A stretch of 64,000 nt of DNA. Source: JALZAI01 sp038207565 (GTDB lineage Bacteria > Actinomycetota > Actinomycetes > Mycobacteriales > Jatrophihabitantaceae). Shown here in pieces: positions 53,178 to 61,858 of this stretch. A model generated the notes under the pieces. It did not search any database. It saw only the letters and a list, made by a program, of their open reading frames with translations, and was not told the origin of the DNA. How positions within the stretch are numbered: position 1 is the stretch's first letter; every line of letters begins with the position of its first letter. The position numbers and the translations under genes were made by a program. The stretch spans positions 1 to 64,000 of the forward strand of contig JBBQZQ010000011.1 of NCBI GenBank assembly GCA_038207565.1. Reading direction: 5' to 3'.

Positions 53178-54268
53178 GTGGCGCTGACGAGATTGGGCAT
53201 CGTGGGCAGTGGCTGGCGTGCCGAATTCTTCCGGCGCATGGCGATGTTGCTCCCGGACGCGGTGGAGCTGGTTGGTGCAGCGACACGTCGACCCGAGATG
53301 ACTGCCGCAAGGAGCGACTCGTGGGGCGTGCCGGTCGACCTCACTCCGAGCCAGCTGCTGCGCCGGGGCAGGCCTGATCTGGTCGTCACCTGCGTGCCGT
53401 GGACAGCGAACCCGGGGCTGGTCGTCGAGCTGGTCGAGGCCGGTGTCAAGGTGCTCAGCGAGACGCCGCCGGCTCCCGATCTGGACGGGCTGCGCGCATT
53501 GTGGGACGCGGTCGGTGGACGCGATGCGGTGCAGGTCGCAGAGCAGTATCACCTGATGCCGGGCGATGCCGCGCGGGCCGAGATCGTCCGGCGCGAGGTG
53601 ATCGGACAACCCACCCAGGTGCAAATTTCCTCGACGCACACCTATCACGCGATCTCGCTCATTCGTGCGCTGCTCGGCGTCGGTCTGCAGCCGGCGCGGG
53701 TGAATGCGTCGTTGCTGCGTTCGGCGTTGGTCGATCCGCTGAGTCGGGACGGTTGGAGCGGCGACACCGAGCCGAAGCAGGCCGAGACAATCCTCGCCAC
53801 GTTCGACTTCCGCGACGGTCGGTCGGGGTCTACGACTTCACCTCCAACCAGTGGCACAACCAGCTGCGCCACCGACGGATCGTGATTCGCGGCAGCCACG
53901 GTGAGATCGCCGACGACAACGTGGTGTACGTCCGCGACGCGCGGACGATCCTGCATTCACCGATCGTGCGACAGCAGCTCGGCCACGACCTGAATCTGGA
54001 CGGGTTTGACACCGAGTTGATCGCCTTCGAAGGCGAACCGGTGTGGCGCAACCCGTTTCTGGGCCATCGGCTAATGGACGAGGAGATCGCCATTACCCAA
54101 ATGCTGCTCGCATCGGCACGATGGGCGACCGACACCGGCCCGGCGCCTTACCCCCTCGCGCATGCTTGCGTCGACCACGAGCTGGGTCTCGCGATTGACC
54201 AATCCCTTGCAGCAGGTCGCCCCGTCGATGCGGGCGTCGAAGCGTGGTTCGCCAACGCCGCGCGGTGA
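53178..54268 (+). pseudogene. Gfo/Idh/MocA-type oxidoreductase with one frameshift
   Basis: GTG at 53178. The N-terminal Rossmann part LTRLGIVGSGWRAEFFRRMA, DLVVTCVPWTANPGLVVELV and LSETPPAPDL run to FDFRDGRSG near 53825. The frame then shifts, and VYDFTSNQWHNQLRHRRIVI through GEPVWRNPFLGHRLMDEEIA to FANAAR complete the protein at 54268. Both halves look intact, so a single-base error or a very recent mutation is likely. The whole would be ~363 aa, normal for a sugar or inositol dehydrogenase. EKP-type catalytic motif is SETPPAP here. Confidence 0.75.
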
Positions 54269-54396
54269 CCGCACGCTCGACGCGGCACGATCAGGCTCCC
54301 CGGCGCGACCTCGCCGAGTTGGACACGAAAAGACCGATTTTACAGCCCTGTCCGGTCACACACGGTTAGCATATGTACAGGCGTGCGGGGAGGGGC

Positions 54397-55224
54397 ATGG
54401 TGACTGGGATGGATGACGACGAGATCGGTCGCGAAGCGGGCGGACCTGATGGCGGGGGCAACTCACGTACGGACGGGGCCGCTGCGAGTGAAATTGATGA
54501 AGAGTTCGAGCTGCTGGCGAGTCTGAAGGACCTGTCGCAGCTGGTCACGCGACCTGGGCAGGAGGGTTTGGAAGACCTGCTCACGCACATCGCCACCTTC
54601 GCGGTCCGGGCGATCCCGGGCGCCGACGGCGCCGGCCTGACTCTGCTGGAGGCCGGACACGCCGACACCATCGTGGCCACGGCGGCATTCGTTCGCGAAG
54701 TTGATGAGATTCAGTATCGACTCGGCGAGGGGCCATGCATCAGCGCTGCAGCCGAGGCCCGCACCGTGACGTCGGGGTCTCTCGGTGGAGACCAGCTGTG
54801 GCCGCGGTTCGGGCCCCGGGTAGGCCGCCTGGGTGTGCACAGCGTGCTGTCGTTGCCTTTGATCGGCGCCGACGGGGTACTGGGCGCAATGAATGTCTAT
54901 GCACACGGCAAGGACGTCTTCGACGAGCGGGCGGTGCACCTGGGGGAGCTGTTCGCGGTTCCGGCCGCGATCTCTGTGCAGAACGCCCAAGCCTTGTTCC
55001 AGGCCCGTCGCCTGGTGGCCCAGTTGCAGACGGCGTTGACCAGTCGCGCCGTCATCGATCAGGCTTTGGGCATTCTGATGAGCCGCAGCGGTGCCTCCGC
55101 GGAGGAGGCGTTCATGAAACTCAGGGTGATGAGCCAGACCGAGAACCGGAAGTTGTCGACGGTGGCGCAGGTGATCCGGGACGAGGCGGTGCGACGCGCC
55201 CGAGCGCGTCACGTCGGCGACTGA
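54397..55224 (+). CDS. GAF-ANTAR RNA-binding antiterminator regulator
   Basis: 275 aa. A GAF domain (about 30-190, GADGAGLTLLEAGHADTIVA, YRLGEGPC) and a C-terminal ANTAR domain (about 205-265, LTSRAVIDQALGILMSRSGA, EEAFMKLRVMSQ). ANTAR proteins bind paired RNA hairpins and prevent termination. GGGGAGG precedes the ATG at 54397; TAGCAT at 54367-54372 is a -10 candidate. It is a paralogue of the protein at 56587. Confidence 0.88.
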   Translation: MVTGMDDDEIGREAGGPDGGGNSRTDGAAASEIDEEFELLASLKDLSQLVTRPGQEGLEDLLTHIATFAVRAIPGADGAGLTLLEAGHADTIVATAAFVREVDEIQYRLGEGPCISAAAEARTVTSGSLGGDQLWPRFGPRVGRLGVHSVLSLPLIGADGVLGAMNVYAHGKDVFDERAVHLGELFAVPAAISVQNAQALFQARRLVAQLQTALTSRAVIDQALGILMSRSGASAEEAFMKLRVMSQTENRKLSTVAQVIRDEAVRRARARHVGD

Positions 55225-55389
55225 GGATCGACCATTAACCGCGACGTGACCATCGCGATGCGGGTCTCGCGCGAATCGGGTGACCGGCGCGTAGGGTAGG
55301 ACGAACTGAAGCCGCGCGACAGGGACCCGACCCCGCCTCCGGTCTTGGTCCCGCACGATGCGCCTTGCCGAGTGTGGACCCTGGTTGTC

Positions 55390-56004
55390 ATGCTCGGCGT
55401 TCGGGACGCCCGGAGTTCCTACGTGGAATCTTCCGCCGCACTAAACGTCGATCTGCAAGCTCTGACCGATGCTCTCGACCAGCCAGACATCGACCTTCGC
55501 GCGTTGTTGCGGCACCTCGCTGACGACGCCCGCGTTGCGGTGCCGTCGTTCGTGGGCCTGAGCCTCACCGTGGTGATCGACGACTATCCGGTCACGCTCA
55601 GGGTGATGAACGACGTCGACCCGACGACGGTCGCTGCGTCGGCCCGCGTGCCCGTCGGCGCATTCTCCGATGCGGTGTCGGAGGGGACGCTCGTGTTCTA
55701 CGCGTCCAATGCCGGAGCCCTCGTCGACTTTGCCGCCGATGTGTCTTACGCACTTCGCCTCGATCTACCGGCTGTCGTGCTCGACGCGGACCTCCCTGGT
55801 GCCTTCGAGTTCATCGGCCTCAGCGGCGCAACGGAGTTGTCCCAGATCAATCAGGCGATCGGCATCCTGATCGAGCACGGCAACCACCCGGAGGCGGCCC
55901 ACGACGAGTTGCGGCACCTCGCCCGGTTCGCCCGGCGTCCTGTGCTCGATACCGCGGTGCTACTCATTGCCGCGACCCGGCAGGCCAGCGCCGAACCGGC
56001 CTGA
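55390..56004 (+). CDS. Divergent ANTAR-domain protein
   Basis: 204 aa. An N-terminal alpha/beta sensor-like domain (LSLTVVIDDYPVTLRVMNDV) precedes an ANTAR-like helical end (LSQINQAIGILIEHGNHPEA, AHDELRHLARFARRPVLDTA). The ANTAR alanine-rich core is weaker than in its neighbours. ATG at 55390; a TTG at 55345 would extend it. Function presumably RNA-binding regulation. Confidence 0.7.
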   Translation: MLGVRDARSSYVESSAALNVDLQALTDALDQPDIDLRALLRHLADDARVAVPSFVGLSLTVVIDDYPVTLRVMNDVDPTTVAASARVPVGAFSDAVSEGTLVFYASNAGALVDFAADVSYALRLDLPAVVLDADLPGAFEFIGLSGATELSQINQAIGILIEHGNHPEAAHDELRHLARFARRPVLDTAVLLIAATRQASAEPA

Positions 56005-56144
56005 CCGCCCTGCGCGCGGTGCTTGCGGCACATGATCCACCGCTGGTCCGGTAGAGAACTCTCGACAAGGCCCAGGCACGGGGTGTTAAGCTGGCGTCGG
56101 TTGGGACTAAACCGGTCCAAAGCGGAATCGCGAGATGCGGGGCC

Positions 56145-56576
56145 GTGAGCACACCGCTCGATTTGGACGTGCCCGGTGATCCAGGTTGGGATCGCTTGTG
56201 CGAGCTGCATCGGTCGTTGCTGTTGTTGACGTGGCGGGGTGATGACGTGGTGTGGCCCATCGCGAGTGACAAGCCTCGTAACGTCGTGCCGGGCCTGAAT
56301 GAGCACCGTGCCGAGCTCAATCAGGTCGACAGTGCATTGCGGGCTATTGATGAGCGCGACGCCACCGCGCTGCGACTGATCTACGGCCGACGATTCACCC
56401 AGACCGAGGTTGCGGCGCACCTCGGTGTCTCGGAGCTGGAAATCGGGGTCCGGGTGGCGCGCGGCCTGTGCGCGGTGGGTCGCTTTCTGGTAGCGGCACC
56501 GCGCGCGCCGCGGCAAGCTCGGGCATCCGTGAGCGCTCGGGTACGGCGACGTCGGCCGAGACGGGGTAACGCGTGA
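56145..56576 (+). CDS. Sigma-region-4-like HTH protein
   Basis: 143 aa, GTG start. The segment LRAIDERDATALRLIYGRRF TQTEVAAHLGVSELEIGV resembles sigma factor region 4 (-35 recognition), without a region 2. The C-terminal ~30 residues are Arg-rich. It lies 10 nt before the second GAF-ANTAR gene, so they are co-transcribed. It may be a DNA-binding partner or a degenerate sigma factor. Confidence 0.65.
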   Translation: MSTPLDLDVPGDPGWDRLCELHRSLLLLTWRGDDVVWPIASDKPRNVVPGLNEHRAELNQVDSALRAIDERDATALRLIYGRRFTQTEVAAHLGVSELEIGVRVARGLCAVGRFLVAAPRAPRQARASVSARVRRRRPRRGNA

Positions 56577-56586
56577 CGGGAGTTGC

Positions 56587-57369
56587 ATGAAGACGGAAAT
56601 GAGCGCGGAGGGGGACGACCTGTCCGACAAGCGCGGGCTGGCGGCCGGCCTGCTCGGCCTGTCCGGGTTGATCGCCGGATCGACCACGTTGGAGCAGCTG
56701 TTGACTGAAGTGGCGACTTTCACCGTGGCGGCAGTCCCTTCGGCGGACGGGGCAGGCGTGACGATGCTCGAGTGCGGAAGGCCGGACACCCTTGCAGCAT
56801 CGGATGAATTCGTGCGTGATGTCGACAGCATCCAGTACCGGATCGGCGAAGGGCCGTGCATCTCTGCGGCTGCGGGCGGTACCACCGTCATGTCGGGATC
56901 GCTCGGCGACGACGGTGCCTGGCCGACCTTCGGGCCGCAGGCGGCGCACCTCGGGGTGCACAGCGCAATCTCGCTGCCGCTCGTTCTCAAGGAAGAAGTC
57001 GTCGGAGCACTCAACGTGTACGCGCACGCGCCTGATGCGTTCGACGGCTCGTCGCGTCGGATCGGGGAGCTATTTGCCGGCCCGGCAGCCGTCGCGATTC
57101 ACAACGCGAGAATCCTGGAGGCAGTGCAGCGCGAGTCGACCCGCTTGCAGGCTGCTCTGAGCAGTCGGGCGACCATCGACCATGCCGTGGGGATCATCAT
57201 GTCTCGCTCCGGAATCTCGGCTGACGAGGCTTTCATCCGGTTACGCATCATGAGCCAGCACGGCCACGTCAAACTGACCGTTGTTGCGGCTAAACTCGTC
57301 GAGCAAGCCGTGCGGCGGGCCCGTTCTCGCCCGGCGCGGCCGAGCATCCCTCCGGAGTCGCGGTCCTAG
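56587..57369 (+). CDS. GAF-ANTAR RNA-binding antiterminator regulator
   Basis: 260 aa. The GAF domain (about 20-180) repeats landmarks of the 54397 protein (PSADGAGVTMLECGRPDTLA, YRIGEGPC). The ANTAR domain is at about 190-250 (LSSRATIDHAVGIIMSRSGI, DEAFIRLRIMSQ). The two are clear paralogues about 2 kb apart. It would bind dual-hairpin RNA and promote read-through. Confidence 0.88.
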   Translation: MKTEMSAEGDDLSDKRGLAAGLLGLSGLIAGSTTLEQLLTEVATFTVAAVPSADGAGVTMLECGRPDTLAASDEFVRDVDSIQYRIGEGPCISAAAGGTTVMSGSLGDDGAWPTFGPQAAHLGVHSAISLPLVLKEEVVGALNVYAHAPDAFDGSSRRIGELFAGPAAVAIHNARILEAVQRESTRLQAALSSRATIDHAVGIIMSRSGISADEAFIRLRIMSQHGHVKLTVVAAKLVEQAVRRARSRPARPSIPPESRS

Positions 57370-57951
57370 CCGACCGACGTGTGGCTAGTGTATGGTTAGA
57401 ATGCTGATCCACCAGCCAGCCCGGGCAGCACCTGCGCCACGCAGGTGTTGAGCATTTGCTCAAAGCCGGGATAGTCCGGTCGCCGCGAGTGCTCGGCCCA
57501 TCCTTACGCCGTGCCACGCGAGCACACGTGCCAGCGGATTCACGTCGTGCATACAGCCGTTTCGGACCTTGCCTCTCTCGGGGAGGCAGGTGCCGGTGCG
57601 AGCGGAAGATGTATGTGCGCAGACGCGCAGGAGATGTGGCGTCGGTACCCGGTGGTTCGTCACACACCACGACGACATGGGAGCGCTCCGCGTTGTCTGT
57701 CGTCCCGCGCTTGGTGATCGCTCTCCGGGGGGACGCGATTTCCGAGGGGGTCGATTCCGGGGGGCATCGACCCTAAGGGACTCGTTGCGGTGCGCCTGTC
57801 GAAACCTCGCGCGTTCACGCGCGAACAGTTGCGCACGCGCACCGCAACGAGCCGACGTTTGCCGACAGAAACCATGCCGGTCTGGGTCGAGTGTCAGCGC
57901 AGCCACCCGGAGTGCAGCGCTCGGCGACCCAGTCGCGAGCTGGGAGGCTCA
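57370..57951 (+). other. 580-bp non-coding leader region with strong stem-loop
   Basis: No supported gene. TATGGTTAGAAT near 57393-57404 contains -10-like sequence. The region ends at the ribosome site of the 98-aa gene and contains the stem-loop at 57781-57851. It could be a long structured leader or a small RNA gene. Confidence 0.45.
57781..57851 (+). ncRNA. Structured RNA element with perfect 15-bp outer stem
   Basis: CTCGTTGCGGTGCGC (57781-57795) pairs exactly with GCGCACCGCAACGAG (57837-57851). The 41-nt interior holds further GCGCG/CGCGC complementarity. It begins about 100 nt before the 98-aa gene and follows a cluster of RNA-binding ANTAR regulators, so it may be a regulatory leader. 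The class is not recognised. Confidence 0.5.
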
Positions 57952-58248
57952 ATGGAGGACGGCCGCATGTCAGCCTGGAACGTCTTCGGACACCAGGTAC
58001 CGCTCATCGGCCTGCGTCGTGAGGCACTGCGCGCGGGCGCCGCGCCGACGCCGCTCACCGCAGGTGCGGATGCCCACCTTGATGACGAGGCGTTGGCCCG
58101 CCTGCAGCGCGTCGCGACCTCAGGCATGAGTTGGTTTCCAGCGGTGCGCGACGCGGACGCCGTCGAAGTGGCATTCCGGCTGCTCCAAGACCTCGAATCA
58201 ACGGCAATCCGGCTCGGCGGATCGGCCGGATCGGCCGGATCGTCCTGA
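57952..58248 (+). CDS. Hypothetical protein, 98 aa
   Basis: ATG at 57952 with GGGAGG 5 nt upstream; a second ATG lies at 57967. MSAWNVFGHQVPLIGLRREA and LARLQRVATSGMSWFPAVRD are visible; the end is a GGSAGSAGSS tail. No family recognised. It sits between the structured leader and the KAS III-like gene. Confidence 0.55.
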   Translation: MEDGRMSAWNVFGHQVPLIGLRREALRAGAAPTPLTAGADAHLDDEALARLQRVATSGMSWFPAVRDADAVEVAFRLLQDLESTAIRLGGSAGSAGSS

Positions 58249-58486
58249 TACGAGATCGACCGGCTGGTCTCACGGGCCGTGTCGACTCAGCTACCGACGA
58301 CTCTGCGATCGGATGCCCAATGGACAAGGTGGTACCGGTGCCGCAGTGACGGATGCCACCCGCAACCCCTCTACTCGCCGGTAGCGCACATAGTTGGACG
58401 TCCTAGTAATTCGTCGCGAGGGCGGTAATGAGCGTCACCGAGTTGTCCGGCACGTGCGGTTTCCCGCATTCGGGTTACCGAGAGCC

Positions 58487-59455
58487 ATGCTGATGCTGGC
58501 GCGCGCCGAAAGCCGTTCAGGGTCGCGCTTGTTGGGGTTCGGCGCTGCCCAGCCTGAGCACGCCGTTTCTGGTGCGGACCTCGGCCGTCCGTTCGGTCGC
58601 ACCTCGGACTGGATCGAGACCCGAACTGGTATCCGTTCCCTTCGCCGGCTGCACGCCTGCGATGACATCGGCGACCTGGCTGGGCGAGCTGCGGTGCGGG
58701 CGCTGGCTGCCGCATCAGTCCCCGCTGACGAGGTCGACCTCGTGATCTCGGCAACGTGCAGCACTGATGCCGGGCCATGGGACGCAAGAGCGCTCGCGCA
58801 CTGCATTGCTCCCGGCGCGGGATGGGTCCAGCTCAACGCAGCATGCAGCGGCTTCTCCTATGCACTCAGCGCTGCTGACACGTTCATCCGAACCGGGGAC
58901 GCCCGTCACGTTCTGGTGGTTGCCGCCGAGCACATGAGCCGGTTGATCGACCCCGAAGACCTCGGGACGTCGATCATCTTCGGAGACGGCGCGGGCGCGG
59001 CGGTGCTCGGTCCAAGCCCGGACGGCGCGACCGGGGTCGGACCGGTCGTATGGGGCAGCGACGGCGGGCAGGCTGACCTCATCCAGTGCGAACCCGGGTC
59101 GCCTGGCTTCCTGCGGATGGCCGGGCAGCAGGTGTTCCGGTGGGCGGTGGAACGGATGCCGGCCGTGGCACTCGAAGCCTGCGCTCGAGCCGGCGTAGCG
59201 GTCTCCGATATCGACGTATTTGTGCCGCACCAGGCGAACCTGCGCATCATCGACGCAGTGGCCCGCAAGCTCGGGTTGCAGGACGCCGTCGTCGCGACGG
59301 ATGTGACCACCTCCGGGAACACCTCGGCCGCATCGATCCCGATCGCCTTGTCGACGCTCGCCGAGCGAGGACTCCTCCGTTCGGGACAGCTGGCCTTGCT
59401 CGTCGGATTCGGTGCCGGCCTCAGCTATGCGGGCCAGGTCGTCCGGTTGCCCTGA
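58487..59455 (+). CDS. Beta-ketoacyl-ACP synthase III-like enzyme
   Basis: 322 aa thiolase-fold condensing enzyme with the full KAS III triad: Cys120 (NAACSGFSYAL), His248 (VPHQANLRI) and Asn278 (TSGNTSAASIP). It joins an acyl-CoA starter to malonyl-ACP. It stands apart from any fatty acid synthase genes, so a specialised-metabolite or starter-unit role is as likely as primary FabH. ATG at 58487; one further ATG lies two codons inside. Confidence 0.87.
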   Translation: MLMLARAESRSGSRLLGFGAAQPEHAVSGADLGRPFGRTSDWIETRTGIRSLRRLHACDDIGDLAGRAAVRALAAASVPADEVDLVISATCSTDAGPWDARALAHCIAPGAGWVQLNAACSGFSYALSAADTFIRTGDARHVLVVAAEHMSRLIDPEDLGTSIIFGDGAGAAVLGPSPDGATGVGPVVWGSDGGQADLIQCEPGSPGFLRMAGQQVFRWAVERMPAVALEACARAGVAVSDIDVFVPHQANLRIIDAVARKLGLQDAVVATDVTTSGNTSAASIPIALSTLAERGLLRSGQLALLVGFGAGLSYAGQVVRLP

Positions 59456-59545
59456 CCGGACCGAACGAACCACGTACCGCGTCACGCAGCTGACGCAAGC
59501 CAGCGGCGGCGATCCGATCACGACGGGATGTCGATGTGCCGGCGC

Positions 59546-61231
59546 TCAGGCGTCGATGACGATGGGCACGATGATCGGGCTCCGTCGGTAGGTGTTGCGG
59601 GCCCAGCGGCTCACTGTACGATGGATCAGCTGCTCCAGTTGGCGAGGTTCGCCGATACCCTCCTTCGCTGCCGTCTCGAGCACCTTCTCGATGAGAGGCG
59701 TCACCGCCGCGAAGGTCGAGGCGTCGTGCGCGAAGCCTCGGGCCAGGTAGTCCGGCGGTTCGGTCAGACTTCCGGTATCGGCGTCGACGAGCGCGACGAC
59801 GGTGATGAACCCCCCTTCGGCCAGTGTGCGTCGATCGCTCAGCGATGCCTCGGTCGCGCCTCCGACAGTCATCCCGTCGACGAAGACCAGCCCGGCCGGG
59901 ACCTTGCCGGTGACCGCAGCGTGACCCTTCACGAGATCGACCACGACCCCGTCCTCGGCCAATACGACGTTCGCCGCGGGGACGCCGGTACGCACGGCGA
60001 GCGCGCCATTCGCCGTGAGGTGCCGCCACTCACCGTGCACGGGCATGACGTTTCTCGGGCGCACGATGTTGAAGCAGTAGACGAGTTCGCCCGCGCTCGC
60101 GTGTCCAGAGACGTGCACCTTGGCGTTGCCCTTGTGCACGACGTTGGCTCCCCACCGCGTGAGAGCGTTGATCACGCGGTAGATGGCGTTCTCGTTGCCG
60201 GGGATGAGGGAGCTCGCTAGCAGGACGGTGTCCCCTTCGCCGACGCGGATCATGTGGTCGCGGTTTGCCATCCGGGCGAGCGCGGCCATCGGTTCGCCCT
60301 GCGAACCGGTGCAGATCAATGTGATCTTGTCATCCGGCATGCGCTCCAGCTTCTTCATATCGACGACGAGACCCTGCGGCACCTTCAGATAACCAAGCTC
60401 GCCGGCAAGGCCCATATTGCGCACCATCGAACGGCCCACGAAAGCAACCTTGCGGTCATGGCGCTGCGCAGCGTCGAGCACCTGTTGGATGCGGTGCACG
60501 TGGCTGGCGAAACTGGAAACGATGATGCGCCGCGGCGCGGTACGGAACACCTCGTCGATCGCGGGACCGAGGTCGCGCTCGGCGGTGGTGAATCCGGGCA
60601 CCTCGGCGTTGGTCGAGTCGACCAGGAACAGGTCGACGCCCTCCTCGCCGAGGCGGGCGAATGCGCGGAGATCGGTAATCCGCTTGTCCAGCGGGAACTG
60701 GTCCATCTTGAAGTCGCCGGTGTGCAGCACCAACCCGGCGCCGGTACGGATCGCGACTGCCAGCCCGTCCGGGATCGAGTGATTGACGGCGACGAACTCG
60801 CAGTCGAACGGACCGAAGCTGCGTCGTTGTCCTTCGGCGACCTCGACGGTGACCGGAGTGATCCGATGCTCCTTCAGCTTCGCTGCGATGAAAGCGAGGG
60901 TGAGCTTCGAACCCACCAGCGCGATGTCGCGGCGTTCCCGCAGCAGATAGGGCACGCCGCCTATGTGGTCCTCATGCCCATGGGTCAGCACGATCGCGTC
61001 GATCTTGTCGAGCCGATCGCGGATCCAGGTGAAGTCGGGCAGGATCACGTCGACCCCGGGCTGGGTTTCTTCCGGGAACAGCACTCCGCAATCGACGATC
61101 AGCAGCCGGCCGGCGTGCTCGAACACTGTCATGTTGCGTCCTACTTCGCCCAATCCCCCGAGCGGGACGATCCGGAGGCCACCCTTGGCCAATCGTGGCG
61201 GCGGCCCTAGATCGGGGTGTGGGTGGCTCAT
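59546..61231 (-). CDS. rnj: Ribonuclease J
   Basis: 561 aa. Metallo-beta-lactamase domain with HGHEDH (84-89), NHSIPDGLAVAI and HTGDFKMDQFPLD; beta-CASP domain with FASHVHRIQQVLDAAQRHDR, TGSQGEPMAAL and HVSGHASAGE; the C-terminal domain ends VPIVIDA. It degrades and matures RNA by endo- and 5'-exonucleolytic cleavage. AAAGGACGG precedes the ATG at 61231, so the upstream open frame is ignored. Confidence 0.96.
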   Translation of the reverse strand: MSHPHPDLGPPPRLAKGGLRIVPLGGLGEVGRNMTVFEHAGRLLIVDCGVLFPEETQPGVDVILPDFTWIRDRLDKIDAIVLTHGHEDHIGGVPYLLRERRDIALVGSKLTLAFIAAKLKEHRITPVTVEVAEGQRRSFGPFDCEFVAVNHSIPDGLAVAIRTGAGLVLHTGDFKMDQFPLDKRITDLRAFARLGEEGVDLFLVDSTNAEVPGFTTAERDLGPAIDEVFRTAPRRIIVSSFASHVHRIQQVLDAAQRHDRKVAFVGRSMVRNMGLAGELGYLKVPQGLVVDMKKLERMPDDKITLICTGSQGEPMAALARMANRDHMIRVGEGDTVLLASSLIPGNENAIYRVINALTRWGANVVHKGNAKVHVSGHASAGELVYCFNIVRPRNVMPVHGEWRHLTANGALAVRTGVPAANVVLAEDGVVVDLVKGHAAVTGKVPAGLVFVDGMTVGGATEASLSDRRTLAEGGFITVVALVDADTGSLTEPPDYLARGFAHDASTFAAVTPLIEKVLETAAKEGIGEPRQLEQLIHRTVSRWARNTYRRSPIIVPIVIDA

Positions 61232-61404
61232 CGATTTCCGTCCTTTCCGTGACAGACAGGTGCCGCATATGACGACAGCGCCAGGCTTAACTGTCCCCCT
61301 GTGGTGGGCGAGGAACGAGCGAGCGGGGCGGGCTCGTCGTAGGGGGTTGACTGACGGGGCAGGGGACACCGGCAGGCGAGGGAATCCATGATCCATGCGG
61401 TAGG

Positions 61405-61770
61405 TCAGACTCGGTGCAGCGCCTCGACCAGTTCTGCCTTGTTCATGGCTGATCGGCCCTTGATGTCGACCGTGCGAGCGTAGGTGAGCAGGTCGGCTCT
61501 CGACCACTGCGCGTACTCCGGTGCCGCAACGCCGTTGGGCGAGCCCACCGTTGCCGCCGAACCCGCCGCGGCGGACCCCTCCGGTGGCGCCGCAGCCGTC
61601 CAGGCTGCCCCCTCCGGGGGGGCCGGGCGCATGCTGGTTCCCACCGCGGCGGCGATGCGTGCGGCCTTCTTCTTGCTGATGCCCTCCCGCCGCACGATCT
61701 TGTAGACGCGCTTGGCCGGCGCGGAGCGGCCCGCTTTCGACTTTGCTAGGTTTTTCTTCTTGTTCGGCAT
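61405..61770 (-). CDS. Small basic protein with Rho-N/SAP-like C-terminus
   Basis: 121 aa. A lysine-rich start (MPNKKKNLAKSKAGRSAPAK, YKIVRREGISKKKAARIAAA), an Ala/Pro-rich middle, and a C-terminal fold WSRADLLTYARTVDIKGRSA with AELVEALHR, like Rho N-terminal or SAP nucleic-acid-binding motifs. It probably binds DNA or RNA. It is divergent from the nickel transporter. Confidence 0.75.
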   Translation of the reverse strand: MPNKKKNLAKSKAGRSAPAKRVYKIVRREGISKKKAARIAAAVGTSMRPAPPEGAAWTAAAPPEGSAAAGSAATVGSPNGVAAPEYAQWSRADLLTYARTVDIKGRSAMNKAELVEALHRV

Positions 61771-61806
61771 GGCTCGACTCCTCAATGACGACGTCGCGGC
61801 GCCACA

Positions 61807-61830
61807 GTTATTGCCAACAAGTTGCGATAA
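61807..61830 (+). promoter_or_regulatory. Candidate Nur-type nickel operator
   Basis: TTGCCA (61811-61816) and TTGCGA (61822-61827) are spaced by 5 bp, matching the TTGCAA-N5-TTGCAA plan of Streptomyces Nur boxes. They lie within a near-perfect inverted repeat GTTATTGC (61807-61814) / GCGATAAC (61823?-61830 region). The site ends about 29 nt before the ATG of the nickel/cobalt permease and close to a TAGATT -10 element (61846-61851). Confidence 0.55.
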
Positions 61831-61858
61831 CGGTGGCGGGCAGCATAGATTCGCAAGT

